Part shown: positions 29,858 through 38,108 of the stretch, in pieces
Layout: each line of letters begins with the position of its first letter
Numbering within the stretch: position 1 is the first letter of the stretch
Source of the DNA: Gammaproteobacteria bacterium
GTDB taxonomy: Bacteria > Pseudomonadota > Gammaproteobacteria > Burkholderiales > Rhodocyclaceae
NCBI GenBank assembly: GCA_029289265.1
Contig: JARFTX010000003.1
Location: 46,224-110,223, forward strand
Direction: 5' to 3'
DNA: 64,000 bases
The notes under the pieces: generated by a model
What the model was told of the DNA's origin: nothing
Database searches by the model: none
What the model saw: the letters and a program-made list of their open reading frames with translations, nothing else
Program-made: the position numbers and the translations under genes

Positions 29858-30523
29858 TTACTTGTTCAGCAGGTAGCGGCGGTCGTCGAAGGCGGCGACC
29901 CACTCCGGCTTGTAGACCACCAGCACCGTGATCGCGGCGCCGCCCAGCCAGGCTTCGGAGAAGCCCAGCAGGATGAAGTACGGCAAATAGTCGCTGGCGA
30001 GAAAGGCAATGGGATAAGCCCCGGCAGCGGCCAGCAGCATCGACGCGATCAGCCCCTGCGCGCCGACCACCAAGGCCGACCCGAGGAAGGCGATGACGAA
30101 GATGAAGACGAAGAAATGCGCCGGAAGCCACCGCTCCACGAGCCTGCGCCATGTCTGCGCGATCACCACCGGGACGACCACCATCGCCAGAAAGTTGATC
30201 GGCCAGCTCGTCCAGTCGATGCCACCGTTCAGTGCGGTGCCCACCAGGGCGAGTCCCATCGCCACCATCGCCAGTTCGGGCCCCAGCGCCAGGGTCGCCG
30301 CCATTGCGCCCAGCAGATGCAGGTTGAGGCCGGGATTGACCCCGGCCTTCATGCTCCACATCACCATCAGCACGACGGCGGCACCGAGCAACTGGTTCAT
30401 GCCCGAGATCGTCCCTAGCCTCCGCCAGGGCGCGGCCGTTGCGATCCGGTGGAACACCCCCAGGCATCCGAGCAGCGCACCCCAGTGCCAAGCGTTACCG
30501 AGGAGCGCAGCCGGCAAATCCAC
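29858..30523 (-). CDS. CbiM-like energy-coupling-factor permease
   Basis: 221 residues, about six to seven membrane helices. Contains SMKAGVNPGLNLHLLGAM and ends WVAAFDDRRYLLNK, matching proteobacterial proteins annotated as energy-coupling factor ABC transporter permeases (CbiM-like). The His in the GLNLHLLGA block may bind metal. Cobalt or nickel uptake is a family expectation, yet no ATPase or CbiQ partner is nearby. Its place between etfA and the acyl-CoA dehydrogenase gene is unexpected. Confidence 0.75.
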   Translation of the reverse strand: MDLPAALLGNAWHWGALLGCLGVFHRIATAAPWRRLGTISGMNQLLGAAVVLMVMWSMKAGVNPGLNLHLLGAMAATLALGPELAMVAMGLALVGTALNGGIDWTSWPINFLAMVVVPVVIAQTWRRLVERWLPAHFFVFIFVIAFLGSALVVGAQGLIASMLLAAAGAYPIAFLASDYLPYFILLGFSEAWLGGAAITVLVVYKPEWVAAFDDRRYLLNK

Positions 30524-30562
30524 CGTGAGCGTCGCCTGCGATCCCCGGCCCCTGTCGGGTAC

Positions 30563-31495
30563 TCAGCCGAGCGCGGCCGTCAGTTCCGGGATCGCTTCGA
30601 ACAGGTCTGCAACCAGTCCGTAGTCGGCCACCTGGAAGATCGGCGCCTCGGGGTCCTTGTTGATCGCGACGATCACCTTGGAGTCCTTCATGCCTGCCAG
30701 GTGCTGGATCGCGCCCGAGATGCCGACCGCGATGTAGAGTTGCGGCGCGACGATCTTGCCGGTCTGGCCGACCTGGTAGTCGTTCGAGACGTAGCCCGCA
30801 TCGACGGCAGCGCGCGAGGCGCCCAGCGCTGCACCGAGCTTGTCGGCGAGCGGCTCGAGCAGCTTGTGGTACTGCTCGCCGCTGCCCAGGCCGCGACCAC
30901 CGGAGACGATCACCTTGGCGGCGCCCAGTTCGGGCCGCTCGGATTTCGTCAACTCGCGCCCGACCAGTTTCGTCAAACCCAGATCGGGTCCCGCGGCGAC
31001 GCTCTCGACCGCAGCCGAGCCGCCCTCGCCCGCCGCCTCGAAAGCGGTCGAGCGCACCGTGACAACCTTGACCGCATCGGCGCTCTTCACGGTCGCCATT
31101 GCGTTGCCCGCGTAGATCGGGCGGACGAAGGTATCCGCCCCCTCGATCCCCACGACATCGCTGATCTGCGCGACGTCGAGCAGCGCGGCGACGCGCGGCA
31201 GCATGTTCTTGCCGAAGGTGCTCGCCGGCGCCAGGATGTGCGAATAGCCTTCGGCACTCGCGACAACCAGCGCGGCGACGTTTTCGGCCAGCTGGTCGGC
31301 ATAGTGGGCCGCATCGGCGACGCGCACCTTGCGCACACCCTCAAGCTTCGCCAGCGCCTCGGCGACTGCGCCGCAGCCGCTGCCGGCGACCAGCACGTCG
31401 ATGTCGCCACCGAGCTTGCGCGCGGCGGAAACCGTGTTCAGGGTCGCGGCCTTGACCGCGCGATTGTCGTGTTCAGCAATAACCAGAATCGCCAT
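30563..31495 (-). CDS. etfA: Electron transfer flavoprotein alpha subunit
   Basis: 310 residues. N-terminal ETF domain and the C-terminal FAD-binding domain with [35 protein letters not shown] seen as motifs, and the [10 protein letters not shown] segment. Known role: with EtfB carries electrons from acyl-CoA dehydrogenases to ETF-quinone oxidoreductase. Directly follows etfB with one base between. Confidence 0.97.
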   Translation of the reverse strand: MAILVIAEHDNRAVKAATLNTVSAARKLGGDIDVLVAGSGCGAVAEALAKLEGVRKVRVADAAHYADQLAENVAALVVASAEGYSHILAPASTFGKNMLPRVAALLDVAQISDVVGIEGADTFVRPIYAGNAMATVKSADAVKVVTVRSTAFEAAGEGGSAAVESVAAGPDLGLTKLVGRELTKSERPELGAAKVIVSGGRGLGSGEQYHKLLEPLADKLGAALGASRAAVDAGYVSNDYQVGQTGKIVAPQLYIAVGISGAIQHLAGMKDSKVIVAINKDPEAPIFQVADYGLVADLFEAIPELTAALG

Positions 31496-31496
31496 T

Positions 31497-32246
31497 TCAG
31501 ATCACCTTCGCTTCGTTCTTGAGCTTCGCGACCAGCTGGGCCACGTCGGCAACGCGCTCGCCCGCCTTGCGCTTGGACGGCTCGGCGACCTTGACGGTCG
31601 CGAGCCGCGGCGCCACGTCAACGCCGAGATCCTCCGGCTTGACGGTCTCGAGCGGCTTCTTCTTCGCCTTCATGATGTTGGGAAGCGTCGCGTAGCGCGG
31701 CTCGTTCAGGCGCAGGTCGGTCGTTACGACGGCCGGCAGCGGCATCTCGAGCGTTTCCGCGCCGCCGTCGATCTCACGCGTGACCGTCGCCTTGCCGTCG
31801 CCGAGCGCGACCTTGGAGGCGAAGGTGGCTTGCGGCCAGCCCATCAACGCTGCGAGCATCTGCCCGGTCTGGCCGGCGTCGTCGTCGATCGCCTGCTTGC
31901 CGCAGATCACTGCCTGGGGCTGTTCCTTGTCGCACAGCGCCTTGAGAAGCTTGGCGACGGCAAGCGGCTGCAGATCGGCCGAGGTCTCGACCAGGATGCC
32001 CCGGTCGGCGCCGATCGCCATGGCTGCGCGCAGGGTTTCCTGGCACTGCGCCACGCCGCAGGACACGGCGACGACTTCGGTGGCGACACCGGCTTCGCGC
32101 AGGCGCACGGCCTCTTCCACGGCGATCTCGTCGAAGGGGTTCATGGACATCTTGACGTTGGCGATGTCCACGCCGGTGCCGTCGCCCTTGACGCGCACCT
32201 TGACGTTGTAATCGACCACACGTTTGACGGGTACCAGGATCTTCAA
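31497..32246 (-). CDS. etfB: Electron transfer flavoprotein beta subunit, TTG start
   Basis: 249 residues from the chosen start. Matches EtfB throughout: [19 protein letters not shown], the [15 protein letters not shown] motif and [16 protein letters not shown]. EtfB proteins of this group begin with [10 protein letters not shown]; here that position is a TTG at 32244-32246 with GGAG seven bases upstream. An ATG nine codons earlier (32273) is in frame but has no site and would place the start close to the operator. First gene of the operon. Confidence 0.95.
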   Translation of the reverse strand: MKILVPVKRVVDYNVKVRVKGDGTGVDIANVKMSMNPFDEIAVEEAVRLREAGVATEVVAVSCGVAQCQETLRAAMAIGADRGILVETSADLQPLAVAKLLKALCDKEQPQAVICGKQAIDDDAGQTGQMLAALMGWPQATFASKVALGDGKATVTREIDGGAETLEMPLPAVVTTDLRLNEPRYATLPNIMKAKKKPLETVKPEDLGVDVAPRLATVKVAEPSKRKAGERVADVAQLVAKLKNEAKVI

Positions 32247-32338
32247 GGCCTCGCTCCTTATCGGTGTTTGCATCCGTGACGATTATGTCACTGCCACCAG
32301 TGAATGAAAAATCTTGACCGGCGCGGGAAAAAGTCGTT

Positions 32339-32375
32339 CCATACGCTTCGGTATGGGCGCATACGGTAGCGTATG
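32339..32375. promoter_or_regulatory. Two adjacent palindromes, candidate TetR operator
   Basis: CCATAC-N6-GTATGG (32339-32356) and CATACGGTAGCGTATG (32360-32375, six-base arms, four-base centre) are perfect inverted repeats 21 bases apart from left end to left end and share the CATAC/GTATG core; a further GTATGG overlaps the tetR start at 32401-32406. On the minus strand TTGACG (32386-32391) with TACCGT 17 bases on would put the second palindrome over an etfB -10. Predicted target of the adjacent TetR protein. Confidence 0.6.
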
Positions 32376-32402
32376 GTCAGCCTTTCGTCAATACTTGTCC
32401 GT

Positions 32403-33017
32403 ATGGAAAAAAGCTTGAACAAGAACCGCGTGCAGCTCGATCGGGATGCCTGGGTGAGCGGTGCCATCGAGGTCCTGGCGGACGAAGGCATCGCTGGCCT
32501 GCGGGTCGAAGTGTTGGCCAAGCGCCTCAAGGTCACCAAGGGCAGCTTCTACTGGCACTTCGAGGATAGACGCGATCTTCTGATGGCGGTACTGCAAAAG
32601 TGGCGAGACGGACGCATCCGCGACATCACCAAGCAGACCCGTGTCCAGCCTGGCCAGGAACTTCAGCAGATCTACCATGTGATCGACGTCTATAGCGCAA
32701 GCCGGAACCGGCGAGGCATGTCGATCGAGCTGGCAGTGCGCGACTGGGCGCGGCGCGACCCCGATGCTGCGGCGATCGTCGGCGAGGTCGACGAGATCCG
32801 GCTGCGCTACGCCCGCGAACTATTCCTCGCCTGCGGGGTGCCGATGGAAGAAGCCTCGAGCCGCTGCATGCTGCTCTACGCTTACGTATTCGGCGTCTCG
32901 CTGATGATCTACGACAAGTTCGACAGCGACATCCCCCGTCTCAAGCACGATATCGCCGACCTGATCGCTCGTTCGCGCGAGGCGAAGCTTGCGGCGACGA
33001 GTTCATCCGGCCAATAG
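32403..33017 (+). CDS. TetR-family regulator, divergent from etfBA
   Basis: 204 residues. N-terminal TetR helix-turn-helix (about 12-60) with LRVEVLAKRLKVTKGSFYWHF, and a helical ligand domain. Divergent from etfB, with palindromes in between, so it probably represses the etf/acyl-CoA dehydrogenase operon and itself, with an acyl-CoA or related compound as likely effector; this is inference. The ATG at 32403 was chosen over a frame start at 32373 that would overlap the palindrome. Its end overlaps the convergent tatD-like gene by 15 bases. Confidence 0.92.
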   Translation: MEKSLNKNRVQLDRDAWVSGAIEVLADEGIAGLRVEVLAKRLKVTKGSFYWHFEDRRDLLMAVLQKWRDGRIRDITKQTRVQPGQELQQIYHVIDVYSASRNRRGMSIELAVRDWARRDPDAAAIVGEVDEIRLRYARELFLACGVPMEEASSRCMLLYAYVFGVSLMIYDKFDSDIPRLKHDIADLIARSREAKLAATSSSGQ

Positions 33018-33782
33018 CCCGGGCAAGGCGGCCCCCGCATTGCGGGCGGTCGCCACGACGATCTCATCGACTCCGACTCCGCGCAGATCGGCCAGCACCT
33101 GGGCGAACCGCCCAAGGTTCTCCGGCTCGTTGCGCCGCCCCGGCGCCCACGCCGGCGGGATGTCGGGAGCGTCGGTTTCCAGCACGATCGCATCGAGTGG
33201 CAGTCCGGCCGCCAGGGCACGGATGCGGCGCGACCCGTCGAAGGTCATCGCGCCGCCGAACCCCAAGCGAAAACCCATCGCGACGAATACGTCGGCCTGC
33301 TGGCGACTGCCGTTGAAGGCGTGGGCGATGCCGCCCGGCACTTCGATGCGGCGCAGATGCTTGAGGATGGTATCGACCGCGCGGCGTACGTGAAGGATCA
33401 CCGGCAGGCCGAAGCGCTGGGCCAGCTTGAGCTGCGCGATGAAATAGTGCTCCTGGAGCGCATGGGGAATGTCGGTCACGAAGTGATCCAGCCCGATCTC
33501 GCCGACGGCGATCGCATCGCCCTCGGCGAGCCGCGTTGCGACGACGTCGAGATCGTCCGGCTGGGCGCGCGTCACATAAAGAGGATGAATGCCGCAGGCG
33601 TGAACGATGTCGGGGTGCGCCCGCGACAGGGCGCGCACGGCATCGAAGTTTGCGACCTCGACGCCGGGGACCACGAAGCCCCCTACCCCGGCCGCGCGCG
33701 CACGGGCGATCACGGCGTCGCGATCAGCGTCGAACTCGGCGGCGTCGAGGTGGATGTGGGTGTCGATCAGCGTCCTGTCCAC
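33003..33782 (-). CDS. TatD family metal-dependent hydrolase, GTG start
   Basis: 259 residues. Metal motif DTHIHLDAAEF at the N-terminus, VGEIGLDHF, the HVRRA and HAFNGS histidines, and the LETDAPDIPP Asp near the C-terminus are all present. Known family role: 3'-5' DNase or deoxyribonuclease-type metal-dependent hydrolase. No ATG precedes the first motif; a GTG at 33780-33782, inside the end of the crotonase gene, gives MDRTLIDTHIHL. Long upstream frame is a shadow of that gene. Confidence 0.92.
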   Translation of the reverse strand: MDRTLIDTHIHLDAAEFDADRDAVIARARAAGVGGFVVPGVEVANFDAVRALSRAHPDIVHACGIHPLYVTRAQPDDLDVVATRLAEGDAIAVGEIGLDHFVTDIPHALQEHYFIAQLKLAQRFGLPVILHVRRAVDTILKHLRRIEVPGGIAHAFNGSRQQADVFVAMGFRLGFGGAMTFDGSRRIRALAAGLPLDAIVLETDAPDIPPAWAPGRRNEPENLGRFAQVLADLRGVGVDEIVVATARNAGAALPGLLAG

Positions 33783-34567
33783 TGCGGCTTGCGCTTGGCG
33801 ATGAAGGCGTCGATGCCCTCGGCCGCGTCCTCCGACATCATGTTGCAGGCCATGGTCTCGCCGGCGAGCTGGTAGGCCGCATCCAGCCCCATCTCGAGCT
33901 GGCGGTAGAACATCTGCTTGCCCATGGCGATCGCCGCCGGCGATTTCGCGCAGATCGAGGCGGCCAGGCGCGCGACCTCGGCGTCGAGTTCCTCGAGCGG
34001 CACGACGCGGTTCACCAAGCCGCGGCGCTGGGCCTCGGCGGCATCGATGAAGTCCCCGGTCACCAGCATCTCGAAGGCCTGCTTGCGACCCATGTTGCGC
34101 GCGAGCCCGACGCTGGGCGTCGAGCAGAACAGGCCCACGTTGATGCCGGAGACGGCGAAGCGCGAGACGTCGGCCGCGACTGCCAGATCGCACATCGACA
34201 CCAGCTGGCAACCAGCCGCGGTGGCGATGCCGTGCACCCGGGCAATGACGGGTTGCGGCAGCTCGACCAGCCGCATCATGAACTTGCTGCACAGGCGGAA
34301 GAGCGCCTGCTGGAACTCGAGAGTGTGGTTGCCGCGCATCTCCTTGAGGTCGTGCCCGGCGCAAAAGGCCTTGCCCGCTCCGGCCAGCACCACGGCGCGC
34401 ACGTCGCGGTCGCCTGCGATCGCGTCGAACTCGGCGATCAGGGACTCGAGCATGGCCATCGACAGCGCATTGAATTGCGCCGGCCGGTTAAGGGTCAGGG
34501 TTGCGATGCCTTCGGCATCGCTGCGCAGCAGCATCGGTTCGTCGGCGGGGCTCGGTACGGCGCTCAT
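33767..34567 (-). CDS. Crotonase-fold protein (ECHDC3-like) without catalytic glutamates
   Basis: 266 residues of the enoyl-CoA hydratase/isomerase superfamily. The oxyanion-hole region (FCAGHDLKEM, HGIATAAGC) is kept, but at the two positions where crotonase has Glu144 and Glu164 this protein has Gln121 (AAGCQLV) and Gly141 (VSGINVG). So hydratase activity is unlikely and another CoA-ester reaction or binding role is more plausible. Resembles the ECHDC3 group. Overlaps tatD-like gene by 16 bases. Confidence 0.88.
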   Translation of the reverse strand: MSAVPSPADEPMLLRSDAEGIATLTLNRPAQFNALSMAMLESLIAEFDAIAGDRDVRAVVLAGAGKAFCAGHDLKEMRGNHTLEFQQALFRLCSKFMMRLVELPQPVIARVHGIATAAGCQLVSMCDLAVAADVSRFAVSGINVGLFCSTPSVGLARNMGRKQAFEMLVTGDFIDAAEAQRRGLVNRVVPLEELDAEVARLAASICAKSPAAIAMGKQMFYRQLEMGLDAAYQLAGETMACNMMSEDAAEGIDAFIAKRKPQWTGR

Positions 34568-34607
34568 CGGTCTTCCTCCGGAATCAACGGGTTCGAGTGC
34601 GCTGCCC

Positions 34608-35243
34608 TCAATTACCGCAGCGCTCGCCGATATTCAAGCCTTGCGCATCGGGCCCGTCAAGCGACGCGAGCCAGTGGATCAGCTCTTCGGCCAGTCGCCG
34701 GACCGCTTCGCGGTGCGCTTGCACCCCGCCACGGGCGTCGGGCATGGGCGCGGCAACCCGGACTTCGAAGGCTCGACGCGCAAGCGGCGCGTCGTCGCGC
34801 GAGGACACGAGTGTCGCGCGCGCTGCGACGATCGCATGGCTGTCGGTTTCCGAGTCGAAGCCCTGCACGAACTCGTCGAGCTCCACCCGGATCCGGCACG
34901 GACCGGGCACGACCGAGTCCTGCCCGATGAGGGCACTGCTGAGCTGGTGTTGCAGCAGGTCGGCCGGCGCGCCCGCCCAGCGGCTTTCGGCGAAGGACTC
35001 GCGGCTGGCAGGCTCGAGATAGTCGAGCCGGTACTGCATCGCCGACGAGGCCAGCCAGGAAGGGGCCCGCACCTCGATGCTCGAAGGCGTGATGCCCTGT
35101 GTCGTCGCCACCGACGGGGCGCGCCCCAGGTCGAACACATGAAATGCCGTCGGCGCGGTGATCAGGGTATTGCAGGCGGCCAGTGCGGCAGCCGCGAGTG
35201 CGCAGCCGCCGGTTCTGAAGAGATGGGTGAGGCTCATCGACAT
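34608..35243 (-). CDS. ABC-type transport auxiliary lipoprotein (PqiC/LetC-like)
   Basis: 211 residues. Signal peptide ending LAACNT with a lipobox Cys near residue 24, then the ABC-type auxiliary lipoprotein domain (FDLGRAP, IEVRAPSWLASSAMQYRL). Known role of relatives: outer-membrane lipoprotein partner of MCE proteins in lipid transport between membranes. It ends the MlaE-MlaF-MlaD-like run; seven bases separate it from the MCE gene. Confidence 0.9.
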   Translation of the reverse strand: MSMSLTHLFRTGGCALAAAALAACNTLITAPTAFHVFDLGRAPSVATTQGITPSSIEVRAPSWLASSAMQYRLDYLEPASRESFAESRWAGAPADLLQHQLSSALIGQDSVVPGPCRIRVELDEFVQGFDSETDSHAIVAARATLVSSRDDAPLARRAFEVRVAAPMPDARGGVQAHREAVRRLAEELIHWLASLDGPDAQGLNIGERCGN

Positions 35244-35250
35244 TCTCCGA

Positions 35251-36195
35251 TCAGCGTGCGCCGGGCGCGAATCCGGCTTCGCCGGGGCCGGCTCGCCGCT
35301 GGCTGCGGCCGGTGATGAGAACCTGGGGCGAGGCTTCGATCTCTTCCACCAGCCGCCCGACCTTTCCGGACGTGTCGGCCAGCTCCTTCAAGAGCGCGTT
35401 GAGGTGCGGCAACGTGCCTTCGAGCAGCCGATCGCCGGCGGCGCCGGCCACGGCTTCGAGCGTGACCATCATGTGCTTCATGCTCTCCAGCGTCGCTCGG
35501 GCCTCGGCCACCGTGGGAGCCGCCTCGGCCCCCGCGCGTTCGAGGTGCGCGAGCGCCGCCGAGAGGCGCTCGACGTTTTCGGTGCTGAAGACCGCCCGGA
35601 TGGCCGCCAACGTCTGGGGTGCCTCGGCAAAGGTCTGGTCGACGCCGTCGGCTGCCGACTCGAGCCGCTCCAGCGTGCGCCGGAAGCGCTCGACGTTTGC
35701 CTCGTCGAAGAAGCTGCCGAGCTGATCGGCCACTTCGCGGAAGCGCCGCATCGCATCGGTGGCGGTGTCGGTCAATTGGTCGATCAAACCCGGTTCGAGT
35801 TGCAATCGGGGCGGGCGTCCATCCTGCGCAGTGAGTGGGACGGGGTCGTCGCCGCGCTCGTCGAGCTGGATGAAGGCGAGGCCCGTCACGCCCTGGTAGC
35901 CGAGCGACGCGCGGGTGCCGCGGGTGACCGGCAGGTTGGCCGGGAGGCGGATGCCGACGAGGATGTTGCGTGGGTCCTCGGGGTCGATGCGCATTCGCGT
36001 CACCTTGCCGACGGCCATGCCCCGGTACCGCACCGAGGCTTCGACATTGAGGCCGGTGATGCTGCCCGTGGACACCAGTTCGTATTCCGCGGTCGCCTCG
36101 CGAGACCCCGTGAACCACCACACGGCCGCCATCGACGCGGCGCCGAGTATCAGGGCGAACAAGCCGGCTGCGAGCGCGTGTGCGCGATCTTCCAT
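35251..36195 (-). CDS. MCE/MlaD family periplasmic lipid-binding protein
   Basis: 314 residues. One N-terminal membrane helix (about 7-29), a single MCE domain (about 38-120) with VRYRGMAVGKV and GVTGLAFIQLDERG, then a long helical C-terminal tail (about 130-300). The tail makes it longer than E. coli MlaD (183 residues) and resembles MCE proteins that form a tunnel across the periplasm. Its start overlaps the last base of the ATPase gene. Confidence 0.92.
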   Translation of the reverse strand: MEDRAHALAAGLFALILGAASMAAVWWFTGSREATAEYELVSTGSITGLNVEASVRYRGMAVGKVTRMRIDPEDPRNILVGIRLPANLPVTRGTRASLGYQGVTGLAFIQLDERGDDPVPLTAQDGRPPRLQLEPGLIDQLTDTATDAMRRFREVADQLGSFFDEANVERFRRTLERLESAADGVDQTFAEAPQTLAAIRAVFSTENVERLSAALAHLERAGAEAAPTVAEARATLESMKHMMVTLEAVAGAAGDRLLEGTLPHLNALLKELADTSGKVGRLVEEIEASPQVLITGRSQRRAGPGEAGFAPGAR

Positions 36196-36977
36196 CAGGT
36201 CTCCGTCCTCTTGCTGCGGGCGAGCGCTCGACGTCCATGCTCGCCCCCGAAAAATCGCTCGATGAAGGGATGCTCCACCGCCATCGTATCCTCGAGCGAG
36301 GCATAACTCACGATACGGCGATCGGCGAGCACCGCAACCTTGGTTGCGAGCGCTGCGATCGTATCCACGTCATGGGTGACCATCAACACCGTCAGCGCGA
36401 GACGCTCGTGAAGCGTCCGGATGAGCTCGACGAACGACGCACTTCGCTCCGGGTCGAGTCCGGCGGTCGGCTCGTCGAGCAGCAGCAGCTCGGGCTCGAG
36501 GGCGAGCGCTCGGGCGAGCGCGACGCGCTTCACCATGCCGCCGGAGAGTTCGGCCGGCATCAGCACGGCCGTCTCCGGCTCCAGTCCGACCATTGCCATC
36601 TTCAGCGCGATCAGGTCGCGGGTCTCGGCCCGCGTTGCAATGCGCAGCTCGCGCAGCGGAAATCCGATGTTCTGCGCGACGTTGAGTGCCGAGAAGAGCG
36701 CGCCGTGCTGAAACAGCACGCCAAACCGCCGCTGCCGGGCCTGGCGCTCGCGCGGGCTGCCAGCGTGAAGATCCTCGCCGAACAGGCACACCTCCCCGGC
36801 CGCTGGGCGGGTCAGGCCGATGACGTGGCGCAACACCGTCGTCTTGCCGCTTCCAGACCCCCCGACGAGCGCGACCAGTTCGCCCGGCGCGACTTCGAGG
36901 TCCAACCCGTCGTGGACCAGATTGGCGCCGAATCGCGTCACGATGCCATCGAGGCGAATCACCGGAGCGGCGTTCAT
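36195..36977 (-). CDS. MlaF-like ABC transporter ATPase
   Basis: 260 residues. Walker A GGSGSGKTT (39-47), the MlaF-type LFQHGALFSALNV segment, signature LSGGMVKRVALARAL and Walker B LLLLDEPTAGLDP are all present. Known role: energises MCE-type phospholipid transport. The Met at 36977 overlaps the permease stop (TGATG); the longer open frame upstream shadows the permease gene. Confidence 0.94.
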   Translation of the reverse strand: MNAAPVIRLDGIVTRFGANLVHDGLDLEVAPGELVALVGGSGSGKTTVLRHVIGLTRPAAGEVCLFGEDLHAGSPRERQARQRRFGVLFQHGALFSALNVAQNIGFPLRELRIATRAETRDLIALKMAMVGLEPETAVLMPAELSGGMVKRVALARALALEPELLLLDEPTAGLDPERSASFVELIRTLHERLALTVLMVTHDVDTIAALATKVAVLADRRIVSYASLEDTMAVEHPFIERFFGGEHGRRALARSKRTET

Positions 36978-38101
36978 CAGGGCACCCCGATCGATCGCGT
37001 CACGATGGCGATCACCGCATCGACCAGGATCACGACCGTGATCGCGGTCACCACCGAGGAGGTCGTATTGGACGAGAGGCTCTCGGTGTTGGGTTGCACG
37101 CGCAGGCCGAAATGGCAGGCGATCAGTGCGATCAGGAGACCGAAGATCGCCCCCTTGACGAGGCCGATGTACACGTTGGCAATCGGCACCACGCGCGGCA
37201 ACGTCTCGAGAAAGAAGCCGAAGCTCAGGTCGAGCTGCACCCAGGCGGAGATCATGCCGCCGAGTAGCGCCATCGAGGACGTCCACATGACCAGCAGCGG
37301 CATCGCCAGCGTCAGTGCCAGCACCTTGGGGAACACCAGTCGCAGGCTGCGCGAGACGCCCATCGCGGAGAGCGCGTCGATCTCCTCGGTGACCCGCATC
37401 ACGCCGAGCTGGGCCGTCATGGCCGAGCCGGAGCGCCCGGCCACCAGCACCGAGACGAGCACGGGCCCCAGCTCGCGGATGATGCCCAGACCCAGGATGT
37501 CGACGATGAAGATGTCGGCGCCGAAGTTGCGAAGCTGCAGCGCCGACAGGTAGGACAGCACCACCCCGATCAGAAAGCCGACCAGGGCCGCAACCGGCAT
37601 CGCCTTGACGCCGACCTTGAAAAGGTTGGCCGAGATCTCGCGCAGCGGCCAGTCACGCGGAACAGCCAGCACGTGCAGCAGATCCAGGCACAGTTGCCCG
37701 AGGAGGCGCACGAAATCGACGAGATGATTGCGGAAGCCGAGCACCGCCCGACCGAGGACGATGATCGCGTCGACCAGCGTGAATGGGCGCGGATCGGGCA
37801 GCGGTTTCGCCGCGCTGACGGCGACCCGCTCGATGGTCGCCCTCATGCTTGCGTCGAGCGACAACCGATCCGGCCAGCGCCGACCCCAAGCCTGCCACAA
37901 AAGCGTCGCGCCGAAACTGTCCAGGCGGGTGACATCGTCGAGCACCCAGTGCACGTCCGGCCCGCCGGCACGCAGGGTCTTGCGCAGGCGCTCGGCGTCC
38001 TTGGCAATGGCCCGCAGCGTCCAGTCGCCCCCCAACCGCAGAACCCCTGCCCCGTCGGCATCGAGTGCGACCGTCGGACGCTGCAGCGTGTCGCCGTTCA
38101 T
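36977..38101 (-). CDS. MlaE-like permease with fused N-terminal STAS domain
   Basis: 374 residues. Residues 1-105 form a STAS-like domain (VLDDVTRLDSFGATLLWQAW), the role played by separate MlaB in E. coli, fused to an MlaE permease (about 115-374) with the conserved EIDALSAMGVS motif and five to six membrane helices. Function: phospholipid transport with the ATPase, MCE protein and lipoprotein downstream. Seven bases after ppx. Confidence 0.93.
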   Translation of the reverse strand: MNGDTLQRPTVALDADGAGVLRLGGDWTLRAIAKDAERLRKTLRAGGPDVHWVLDDVTRLDSFGATLLWQAWGRRWPDRLSLDASMRATIERVAVSAAKPLPDPRPFTLVDAIIVLGRAVLGFRNHLVDFVRLLGQLCLDLLHVLAVPRDWPLREISANLFKVGVKAMPVAALVGFLIGVVLSYLSALQLRNFGADIFIVDILGLGIIRELGPVLVSVLVAGRSGSAMTAQLGVMRVTEEIDALSAMGVSRSLRLVFPKVLALTLAMPLLVMWTSSMALLGGMISAWVQLDLSFGFFLETLPRVVPIANVYIGLVKGAIFGLLIALIACHFGLRVQPNTESLSSNTTSSVVTAITVVILVDAVIAIVTRSIGVP

Positions 38102-38108
38102 CGCCGAA

